Source: Apostichopus californicus
Lineage: Eukaryota; Echinodermata; Holothuroidea; Aspidochirotida; Stichopodidae
NCBI GenBank assembly: GCA_020650975.1
Contig: JAIPMN010013494.1
Location: 1 to 33,235, forward strand
Length of the DNA stretch: 33,235 bases
Reading direction: 5' to 3'
Shown here: positions 11,401-18,752 of the stretch, piece by piece
Position numbering within the stretch: position 1 is the first letter of the stretch
Layout: each line of letters starts with the position of its first letter
Made by a program: the position numbers and the translations under genes
Notes under the pieces: generated by a model
Told to the model about the DNA's origin: nothing
Database searches by the model: none
Seen by the model: only the letters and a program-made list of their open reading frames with translations

Positions 11401-12113
11401 ATATTATTACCGGCCAAATGTATTTTAAGCCAGATATAAGAAAACAAACTTACCCCAATTTGATGTAAAAAAAATGAAATATGGTGGAGAGAAACGTTTC
11501 AGCAAGTGACTGACATGATGTTTATTATGAAGGATAAAAAAATAAAAAAATAAAACCTTTCTCATGAAAACAATTTAATGAATTTTTATAAAATGACACC
11601 GCTCCCCGCTTTCTACCCCGTATCAGAAAATAATAAGAGCTAGGCACTCTTTGTAGCGACTGGAAAGCCATTATTTTATCCATGTAAACTACTTTATATA
11701 ATTACATAAGTATAATAATATAAGTATCAACATCAAAAGCAACAACACGGGAAACTTTAAATTATCCGAGGGACTAAACTTACTAACGTTATCATTAAAA
11801 CGCTCTCTTATTGTGTTAAGGTAATTAAACTAATTATTTAGATTTTGTGATCTTTTCCTTTACAGATGATCAGAGCACTCCCAATGGTTATTCTCTAACG
11901 TATCATAGGAATCAACAATTCTCAACAAAGGACCGAGACAATGATGCTAGTAGTTATAACCTTGCGACTTCTTATATTGGTGCCTGGTGGTACAGTAGTA
12001 GCTATTATTCTAATCTGAACGGTCGCTATGGGCATGGTAACTTTTATTGGTATTACCTTCCAGGAAGCGATTATTACCTCCAATTTGTAGAGATGAAAAT
12101 TCGTCCAGTCTAA
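2379..12113 (+). CDS. FREP gene 1: secreted protein with two fibrinogen regions around a TIL/EGF segment (8 coding exons)
   Basis: Eight coding exons at 2379-2459, 6955-7003, 7544-7716, 8201-8465, 8713-8924, 9377-9685, 9996-10260 and 11866-12113 join in one open frame of 533 codons plus a TAA stop. All seven introns are GT-AG. Predicted layout: signal peptide about 1-27, Thr/Ser/Asp-rich linker 28-47, first FBG region about 48-189 lacking its C-terminal third, TIL domain C195-C248 with ten Cys, TILa/EGF-like segment about 250-317, complete FBG domain about 322-533. FREPs are secreted pattern-recognition or adhesion proteins of invertebrate innate immunity; the FBG domain usually binds acetylated sugars in a Ca2+-dependent way. 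That role here is inference from family. The second FBG domain keeps the Ca2+-site-like KDRDND motif (473-478) but has lost its C-terminal Cys pair. Gene 2 is a close tandem paralog with identical intron positions and phases, which strongly supports the model. Confidence 0.9.
2460..6954 (+). other. Intron 1 of gene 1 (4.5 kb)
   Basis: Donor gtaagt, acceptor tttggtag. AT-rich, holding the (GTAT)n microsatellite and a short local duplication of CCTTAAAACTTNAAATCAG (near 3590 and 3654). Short open frames here resemble no known protein. Confidence 0.75.
6547..6592. repeat. (GTAT)n microsatellite
   Basis: Eleven perfect GTAT copies followed by GTGTAC, in intron 1 of gene 1. The minus-strand open frame running through it (HTYI repeats) is a by-product of the repeat and not a gene. 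Confidence 0.95.
6955..7003 (+). CDS. Gene 1 exon 2: short linker
   Basis: A 49-nt exon between acceptor tttggtag and donor gtaagtg. It enters in phase 0 and leaves in phase 1, giving a small, polar Ala/Ser/Thr/Asp/Glu linker (residues 28-43). It was recognised by its match to the 46-nt exon of gene 2, which has the same phases and a shared TSD motif. It is too short to find by ORF length alone. Confidence 0.72.
7004..7543 (+). other. Intron 2 of gene 1 (540 bp)
   Basis: Phase 1 intron; nothing recognisable inside. Confidence 0.75.
7544..7716 (+). CDS. Gene 1 exon 3: N-terminal third of first fibrinogen region
   Basis: A 173-nt exon (phase 1 in, phase 0 out, donor gtaggt). It carries the start of an FBG fold: YPRDCKEV, STGVFVIKPDG, EPFEVYCD and SGGWT. 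C60 and C91 should form the usual N-terminal FBG disulfide. An additional C67 has no obvious partner. There is an N-glycosylation sequon at N71 (NST). The exon ends exactly after the GGWT motif, as in FBG2 of the same protein. Confidence 0.92.
7717..8200 (+). other. Intron 3 of gene 1 (484 bp)
   Basis: Phase 0 intron splitting the first FBG region after GGWT. It contains the 49-bp tandem duplication. Confidence 0.85.
7921..8020. repeat. 49-bp tandem duplication in intron 3 of gene 1
   Basis: Two units, starting at 7921 and 7970, share TTTTGTTTTGTTTCATAATAC, a CTTT stretch and ATTCCTATG. They differ at a few positions. Confidence 0.85.
8201..8465 (+). CDS. Gene 1 exon 4: central part of first fibrinogen region
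   Basis: A 265-nt exon from acceptor catcag to donor gtgagt (phase 0 in, phase 1 out). It shows [33 protein letters not shown] and LTNQKKYQL, all FBG hallmarks. It ends where the GTAGD-type junction of a normal FBG domain would lie, but the next exon is a TIL domain, so the Ca2+/ligand-binding C-terminal third is absent. Confidence 0.93.
8713..8924 (+). CDS. Gene 1 exon 5: TIL (trypsin-inhibitor-like) cysteine-rich domain
   Basis: A 212-nt exon (acceptor acacag, donor gtaagt; phase 1 in, phase 0 out). It holds exactly ten cysteines between C195 and C248 (195, 204, 208, 212, 218, 223, 229, 231, 242, 248), the number in a TIL domain. Typical motifs are [21 protein letters not shown] and CVCRDGYFLLG. 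In other proteins TIL domains are protease inhibitors, or structural units paired with VWD in mucins, zonadhesin and FCGBP. There is no VWD here. Confidence 0.88.
8925..9376 (+). other. Intron 5 of gene 1 (452 bp)
   Basis: Phase 0 intron between the TIL exon and the TILa/EGF-like exon; nothing else seen. Confidence 0.85.
9377..9685 (+). CDS. Gene 1 exon 6: TILa/EGF-like segment fused to start of second fibrinogen domain
   Basis: A 309-nt exon (phase 0 both ends; acceptor cttcag, donor gtaaga). The first part (C270, C276, then W283) resembles the TILa/VWC-like tail that follows TIL in FCGBP-type proteins. It is followed by an EGF-like run C289, C295, C304, C306, C317 with the GYRGDGEVC signature. 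The second part is an FBG start: [32 protein letters not shown], with C324 and C354 as the expected disulfide. A sequon lies at N355 (NMT). No intron separates the EGF-like part from FBG2. Confidence 0.9.
9686..9995 (+). other. Intron 6 of gene 1 (310 bp)
   Basis: Phase 0 intron splitting FBG2 after GGGWT, the same position as intron 3 in FBG1. Confidence 0.9.
9996..10260 (+). CDS. Gene 1 exon 7: central part of second fibrinogen domain
   Basis: A 265-nt exon (acceptor ttacag, donor gtttgt; phase 0 in, phase 1 out), the same length as exon 4. Motifs: [61 protein letters not shown]. The match in length and phase to exon 4 shows that the two FBG regions arose by duplication of the same exon set. 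Confidence 0.95.
10261..11865 (+). other. Intron 7 of gene 1 (1.6 kb)
   Basis: Phase 1 intron with donor gtttgt and acceptor tttacag. AT-rich; no hidden exon or element recognised. Confidence 0.85.
11866..12113 (+). CDS. Gene 1 exon 8: C-terminal third of second fibrinogen domain, cysteine-less
   Basis: A 248-nt terminal exon after acceptor tttacag, ending with TAA. Motifs: FSTKDRDND (Ca2+-site-like), GAWWY, YSNLNGRYG, and the closing EMKIRPV. The usual NCA and WWYxxC cysteines are replaced by L484 (CTT at 11961) and S497 (AGC at 12000), so the conserved C-terminal disulfide cannot form. The exon also has a longer segment (STPNGYSLT region) just after the splice junction than gene 2. Confidence 0.93.
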
Positions 12114-12484
12114 AGAAAGATGAATTGCGATCAACATAATTACCCTTAACTCTGGACAAATGGATTCCCTAATGAAACTCTAAAAAGATGGAACTTTTTT
12201 GTTTCAAAAGGATCTTAATCCATTAGATCAAAAATATCTTTGGAATGTTCTGCATTCCTGCAACTTAAGAATGACTGTCACGCTGTCATGTTTTTCATGA
12301 AGTTCATACAATTCATTCATTTCAATATATTATGGTTATTTCACGATTGCTTCATTTCAAGATACATTTACACAACCGTTGATATTAAGATTACCATCAT
12401 CGTGGTTCTAACCATTTTAGCAAAGACTGTGCTGCATAACCTGTAATGTAACTTGACGTATACTAATATAGAAAGTCAGAGACA

Positions 12485-12494
12485 AATAAATAAA
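12485..12494 (+). terminator. Poly(A) signal of gene 1
   Basis: Overlapping AATAAA hexamers (AATAAATAAA) 372 bp after the TAA stop, followed by a T/G-rich stretch (GTTGATTCCTGTTTGTTT). This is the best candidate for gene 1 3' end formation. Confidence 0.6.
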
Positions 12495-12570
12495 TGTTGA
12501 TTCCTGTTTGTTTAAAATTACTGTGTCGTCCGCCAAAAATTAATTCGTATTGCTTCACTTTGTTTGGAAG

Positions 12571-12610
12571 GTGACGCGGGTGGAGGGGGGTCGGGGGGGG
12601 GGGGGTCGGG
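12571..12610. repeat. G-rich tract with G13 run
   Basis: GGG, G6, then a run of 13 G (12593-12605) and a further GGG in about 35 bp. It lies about 460 bp after the gene 1 stop codon and just beyond the likely poly(A) site. G-quadruplex forming potential on the + strand. Confidence 0.9.
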
Positions 12611-13056
12611 AGTTTGCAGGGGACGCAATTGATTTACATGTACTTTGTACTTTGTGGGACGCTATCATGTAACATACCGTTGGCAGTGACAATAACAATG
12701 GAAAAACCCTGCTCCTACTCAATCAAATACAACAAATCAAGAAAAGAGGAAATGAAAGATCTATATTTCAACGAAGGGAAAAAAAATACCACAATATTAC
12801 GTCATAGAACGTCGAAATGAATTAGAAAAGGTCAAAATATATATAAACAAGTTTCAACACGTGAAGAAAAAAATTCGTATAGAAATTTTACCAAAAATAA
12901 ACATTCCCTTACATTAATAACAATAATAATAACTAGTCTTTTATAGCGCAGACTCCGACAAAAGTTGTTCAATGCGCTTTGCGAATACTGAATGTACAAA
13001 AACTAATAGAGTTTAGAGAAAAGGAAAGTTTTAAGATAGCGCTTGAATTGAATAAA

Positions 13057-13392
13057 TTAATCTAAAGACCTCATTTCAACCGGGAGGAAGTTCCATATAA
13101 GGGGTGCAGCATTTAGAAAGCTACGGTCACCGAAAGGTCTTGTACGTGACATTAGCTGGAGTTGAAATTGATATTGCGAACGTATTGGTCTACATTTAGC
13201 TTGCTGATGTAAAAGAACATTTAGATAGGTTGGGGTACCAGTTTTACTGGCACGAAAAACTCGAATGATGATTTTAAAGACAATACGGAGTCTTATCGGT
13301 AACCAGTGTAGTTCTTCCAGTATAGGAGTGATGGGGGTAAAACTGTTCGCCCTATTGACGACTCGAGCAGCCGTATTTTGGATCCTTTGCAA
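13057..13392 (-). pseudogene. LINE reverse transcriptase C-terminal fragment
   Basis: Longest open piece within the LINE, about 111 codons. It contains the conserved post-RT region of CR1/L2/Rex1-like elements: QRIQNTAARVV, ELHWLPI, a KTGTPTYL stretch and GDRSFLNAAPLIWNFLP. It opens upstream in the same frame into SSRLDYGNYL. It stops just before the final FKRYLKTFLFSKLY piece. Not a host gene. Confidence 0.85.
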
Positions 13393-13871
13393 TCTCGATA
13401 GTTGGGATGTAACTACACCAAATAAAAGATAATTGCCATAATCCAGCCTACTCGAGATGACAGCATGAATAAGTTTCTCAGTGGCAGGCCTATCGAGATA
13501 TTTCCTAAGTTCCCCACCCGCCTAATATGAAACATATAGACTTATATATGTGGTTAACTTGCTGATCCATAGCAAGGTGAGTGTCCATATATACACACCG
13601 AGGTCGCGGACTACCGGGAGAGAGTTTATGACCTTGTCACCAATTCTTAAAGGAACCTGATATGATCCCAAAACATCACAATACCTACTTCGAAAAATCA
13701 TTACCTCATTTTGTTTTCATCTTTTAACTTAAGATAGTTATTGGACATCCATAGCCTGAGTTCCTGAATGCATGAATCCATTTTAGGTACAGCTAACTTG
13801 AGATGTTTGGATCAAAGGCAACACAAAGTTGAGTGTCATCAACATACAACATATAGGTAATATCATAAGAA

Positions 13872-14180
13872 CTAATAATGTTTCCTAGCGATGAGGTATA
13901 TGTTGAGAAAAGAGAACAGGACCGGAATTGACCCTTGGGTTACCCCATGATGGAGATCATGAGTATTAGACATATTGCGTGACACTTGGATAAATTGTGA
14001 TGTACTTTCCAGGTGGGATCTAAAGACTCTGGAGAAGCCGAAATAAACCCCAATATATGCCGCTTTCAACAACAATAGATTACTTGAATATATAGTGTGA
14101 AGTACTACAACTTCAGTATCTTTCCAATTCGAACGATTAGTAGGCAACAACTCAAACCACCAGGCTTTCATCTTTTGCAA
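13872..14180 (-). pseudogene. LINE reverse transcriptase central fragment
   Basis: About 102 codons on the minus strand holding the WF...GFSRVFRSHLESTSQFIQV-type segment and the GVTQGSI motif (GVPQGS in live elements), upstream of the YVDD box, which lies in another frame. It marks the 5' limit of the recognisable element at about 14185. Confidence 0.75.
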
Positions 14181-14189
14181 ATTTGTAAA

Positions 14190-17100
14190 GAAAACCGATG
14201 TATTACATGTGCAAACAAGATTTCCCTAATTTTGATGCAAATGTTGAGATGGTACTAAAGATTCCCACATTTTACCATTTTGCACCGACATAGTTTATTG
14301 TTGAGGGCTTTCATTTCAAATAGTGACGTTTTGAATGTGAATACCGAGATTAAGCATTTTCAAGACTAGAGTTTCTCGCCAACCGATATTTGCAAAATGT
14401 GCATTATACCGTTTTACCGCAGCTTTACTCCATGTTTTACTCTCCAATGAAAGGAGCTTACTAAGATTCCGTCCTTACATGTATTAAAGTCTCAATGTGT
14501 GTTTGCCTAATTTTAACTTTGACCTTTCCAGCTTACTGCCCTAAAAGCTCAGTGAAAATGACACCTTTCTATGCAATTTTCATATCAATATTCTTTTTTA
14601 TTGAGTTATCTGTCGTTAAACATTTTGAGCTGAATAAATTTCGCCAGATTTATTAACGAGTCCGTATATTCTACAAACTTCAATCAAAATTTGCAAGCCC
14701 CGCCCAACAGATCATGCGCCAATCAAATCTCTCTGTTTGTTTACGACCGCTAGGCGGTTCATGCCTATAGGAATACTTTCAATTTCGTGGCGAGCCTTTG
14801 TTAGGTTTCTTTCTTAAATAGTATCAATCTTTTTTCTCACCGATGTAGCTTTCCATTGCAATGAATAGACAGGTGTTTTCAGACGTTCCTTAATGGAATT
14901 GGGTACTTAAAGTGGACGGTACGAGTACATAGATTACATTTGTGTAATGAACATGTTGATATGGGAGGTCGCAGTGATTTACGGTAACTCGTTCGCGCCA
15001 TAATGGCAACAGAAAATAAATTTCTTTCTTTCGATTGCGACAGCTTTTTTTCAATTAAACCCACCAGGTCAGAGTGCATTTAGAATAAAAAACATTGAAT
15101 CTGCTTCGGGAGTTTGTTTTCCGAAATTCATCAGCAAACACGTATTGAGACTTTAACACTGGCCCGGCTTATAAATTCGGGCACATTTTAAAGCAATGAA
15201 ACATAGTATTTAGAAGGTCGTGGATGCGATCCCTGACCGGCACTCTGACCGGTCCGGTGGGCTCTTCTTATTGATTTTGGCTCTTTGGCTATTCTGGTTT
15301 TCTCATGTTCAGCCTTAAAATATGTTAAATCCGTGGAAGCTCCTTTAATTCTAAATTGAAGATCACCCGACTGCCTAGGACATGCCCCAATGTTTACGTT
15401 AGTCCATTGTATGCAAATATTAATAACTCAAGAAAAACAAAGTCTTATAACTTCATATGAAGCACAGAGCAGTCTTGGGTAATATGCAACGCTATTAGTC
15501 GGTGATAAATTTGTAATGCATTGTAGAAATATTATCTAGCCCATACAAGTATTGTTTTCCCATTTGGGATTTGTGTTTCATATGGGACAATGAACTAACG
15601 GTCTGTGTAAGACTTAGTAGTCCCGACGCTTTTACTTGATGGGTCTGAGTTACTTAAAGAAATATTTTTCAAAATGTAAAGCAGATATAGACATTCAAGT
15701 TGAGGACACTGTTGTTTAGCATCTTAAACATCTAATTTGATTTTGTGCATTCGGTCACCCGTTAATACTATGTTTGGTGGGCACGACGAGAAGTTAAAAA
15801 AGGAAGCCCATCTGGATATTCTAGATGAATTAGCGATGGTACAAGAAGAAGTACATGGTGTCTATTTGGTTTACTGTCTTCACGTTTAACATCAATATTA
15901 GTCGTTTCACGGGTCTCCTTCCTGCGGCCGGCTTCAGTCGATGAGTGAGTCCCGCATGAATGAGAACATAAACATTATGTTTACAGAAACTATTTTCTTA
16001 CGAATGCGTGGCGGCAGGAAGTAAGTTCATTCAAAGAGCCAAACCCTTTACACAGAAAGCAGCAACTTCCTTGGGTAGTTGCCCTAAACAAGGAAAGCAG
16101 AAAGATGTTAGCAAAAGAAATATCATAAACATATAAGCAGAAAAATAGGGGGCGACATACTTTGCAGTCTGAATAAGACGTTAACTCATTACAGACTTAG
16201 ACACAGTTTGGCAAACTGCGCCGTATTATTGGATAACATTTGCTTATTAAACTAAAATACCATCCACTGTTTCGATGAGTAATACGTTAGTAGTATCTGT
16301 GAGCACGTCGCATGCCTCCCAATGCGTGGTACTTTATTAATATGTAATACGACGTTTAGTTTATTTCAGTCGAAACGTTCGTGAGCGAATAACAAACGAT
16401 TGACCAACTCTAATGGCTAATCTACACTTGTTGGTCTCGTACATGTCTACGCGATAGTTTGTATTGTAATCCAAACGGGCTAATGCAAAGAAATAAAACT
16501 GAAGCCAATGAAATAATAATGAATCCTTAATATCAAAAATACAACTCGATTATTTGTTATGTAAATGAACATTTTTGACACGTTATCAGCAGAGAGTGGG
16601 GACGTGGAACTTCCCTCCCCGCTCGAATGAGCAACACATACAAACACAATCAATTATACAGGTGAGACTGTCTGCAAATAATTTGACTATTATAACGACA
16701 ATTATGAACGAACATGCAACTGAGGGTGCAGTTAACACAACATCATAGTGTCTTAATATTTTCAGGAATATTTCGTGTTTGGGTTATTGACACAGGATCT
16801 ATAAAGACAGCAAGTCAAATAGATAAACAAATAGGACCTTGATTTAATTCAAGGATTTGCTTCAGGCGAACACACGATTTTATATATTTCTTATCAGTGA
16901 TGATTAACTATCAAAATAAATTTGTCTCAAATCCAATATTTCTTCGCTCACGAACGTTAATATCACATACATAATATTGGAATACTTCAATTGAAAGTTC
17001 ATTATTTGAAATTTAACTCTAACGTGGCAATGTGTTAAGCAACGTGGTACTAACATTAAATTCAACTGCAAACAGTGCTTTTAGAAAAAGAAAATTGAGA

Positions 17101-18426
17101 TCACATGTCGTTTAAAAATCAGTAAAAAAAATCTGTAGGTAATTAGTGCAGATTCTCCAAGATCATCTTCAATATCCAATTTGAAGATATTTTTTCCATT
17201 AAAACGATTTTAAATGTCTGTAATACTGATTTAGGTAGGTTTGATCATGTAGTCCGTGCCTCTGTTAGACATAAATTGTCAAGATCATTGTAAAGTTAAC
17301 GCATTTTAGTCACCCTTTCTAAAAGGGTATTCCTTTTGTTAGCGTGAAAGAATCAAAGAATGAGATAAAGAATACAATATCATCTTCCAAGAAATAAATA
17401 TATAAGCAAAGTGTTTACCAGTAAGTCGTTTGAATCCATTAAAGTCAGGTGGTTTCCATTTGATTAGTGAGTCGCTTTTGAAGAATTGACTAGGCTAATA
17501 TTTTCTGGGACATTGAATTACATTGGGGTGTTTCGCTACCACTGTAGAAGTATTAAGTACTACATAAAATTATAAGAATTATTGTTATTAAACTTTGAGC
17601 CTACTTCATTTCGGAATAGGTACTACGTTTTTCATATAAACCCACTCACAATACCAATTCAACAGGCTCGCACATCCGTTCACTTTGACAACTAAATAGC
17701 TCAAACATCGACACATCCTTACATCTCCACATATCTTTATCCGAAAATCCAGTTCTAAAATGTTTCTATCTTTAGATACAACTTGCTTTCCCGCTTATTT
17801 CTTTGAAACATGAAAAGGTGAATAGTTCTTTGAATAATGTAACGAACTTATTTTTTCCTATTCTCTGTAAGTCTTCAGACCAGTGTATGTATATACAATT
17901 AATAAAGTAACAATTCCCACACGAAACACTACAGACTTTGATGTAGATGTTTTCAAGTGGATTTTACTGTTAATCGTTTGCGTCCCTTTCTCATTAATGT
18001 ATATGTGATAATGGCAAATTTTACTTCTCCATCAGTATAGCCCTACTTGTTATATATAGCTAAGTGATTTACTGCATTCAGTTTACTGTCAGCGCATATC
18101 GTAGTTCTTTCATCGTTTCGTCAGGGCGTTAAAGAGAAGTGCAGGGTTGGACGGAAAATAAGAACCTCGATAAGTCCTAGATTGGCTTCCTATATATAGT
18201 CTTCTTTCAACCCTTTTACTACAATTTAGTTTCCTTCTGAATACAGAAATATTTATTTAAATTTAATTTAAGTAATATTCATTGAAACCACGGCTATTTT
18301 TCTTAACGTTATGGACTTGACCGAAAATCACAGTTGTGTTTCCCGAAAGAGATCACGAGGGAAGAAGCATATCAAGATGGCTGACTCATAGTATGTACTG
18401 TACGATTTCAGTAGTCTCGATTTCCT
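14190..18426. other. Intergenic region between LINE and gene 2
   Basis: No confident gene. It holds a GC-box/CCAAT cluster (14698-14723) with a nearby palindrome (14746-14758), one SINE-like B box (15216-15233) and a small open frame at 15770-15889 of unknown meaning. Confidence 0.6.
15205..15260 (+). repeat. Possible tRNA-derived SINE remnant
   Basis: GGTCGTGGATGCGATCCC (15216-15233) resembles the B-box/T-arm region common at the end of tRNA-derived SINE heads (AGAGGTCGTGGGTTCGA type). No convincing A box or tRNA cloverleaf was found. Confidence 0.25.
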
Positions 18427-18478
18427 TGTCCAAAGACGTTTGACTTCCTTGTTCTTCTGTCTACCGACGCGCGTAAGA
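18427..18478 (+). promoter_or_regulatory. Conserved upstream block of gene 2
   Basis: Counterpart of the gene 1 block: TGTCCAAAG, GACTTCCTTGTTCT, TCTACCGACGC. Surrounding sequence matches much less well, which favours constraint on this block. Confidence 0.5.
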
Positions 18479-18674
18479 AACAACATTTAGTAGAAACTAC
18501 CATTTTACTAAAATGCATTTTTTAAATGAGGTTAACTATGTTCTGTATTTTCTACCGTACCTACTAAAGTACTCGATGTAAGGTAGGTTCTGTCGTCAAA
18601 AGAGGTGATAGTCATTATCAACTTGAATTCAGAGAAGGGCGAGTCACCAGAAAAGATTTCCCTCTTTCGTCAAA

Positions 18675-18752
18675 ATGATCAGCAAGTTTGATTCAATCTT
18701 CCAATTTTTATTTTTCCTTTGGACAACTAGCTGCCTCGTTTTTCGTGAATCG
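18675..18752 (+). CDS. Gene 2 exon 1: signal peptide
   Basis: ATG followed by 26 residues with a hydrophobic core ([15 protein letters not shown]) and donor gtaagt, phase 0. It matches gene 1 exon 1 in length (78 versus 81 nt), position relative to the donor, and the FFLWT core. The preceding sequence also matches the leader of gene 1 (GTCATT..CAACTTG..AATTCAG). Confidence 0.8.

Larger units (their letters stand above)
12914..14185 (-). mobile_element. Decayed, 5'-truncated CR1/L2-like LINE (reverse transcriptase 3' part)
   Basis: Read on the minus strand, pieces of a non-LTR reverse transcriptase lie in the right order across shifted frames: HGVTQGSI (about 13930-13950), a frameshift near 13895, YTSSLGNII then the catalytic-box motif YVDDTQLC (YVDD at 13835-13846), HAVISSRLDYGNYL (about 13435-13475), LQRIQNTAARVV and LEELHWLPIRLRI (13300-13392), FGDRSFLNAAPLIWNFLP (13075-13140), and FKRYLKTFLFSKLY near 13025. 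The 3' end carries a short ATT-rich tail (about 12914-12932), as in L2/CR1 families. Several stops and frameshifts show it is inactive. No endonuclease or ORF1 is seen. Confidence 0.88.

Noticed and set aside
15205..15260. Functional tRNA gene
   Set aside because: Only a B-box-like motif is present; no acceptor stem, anticodon arm or A box fits.
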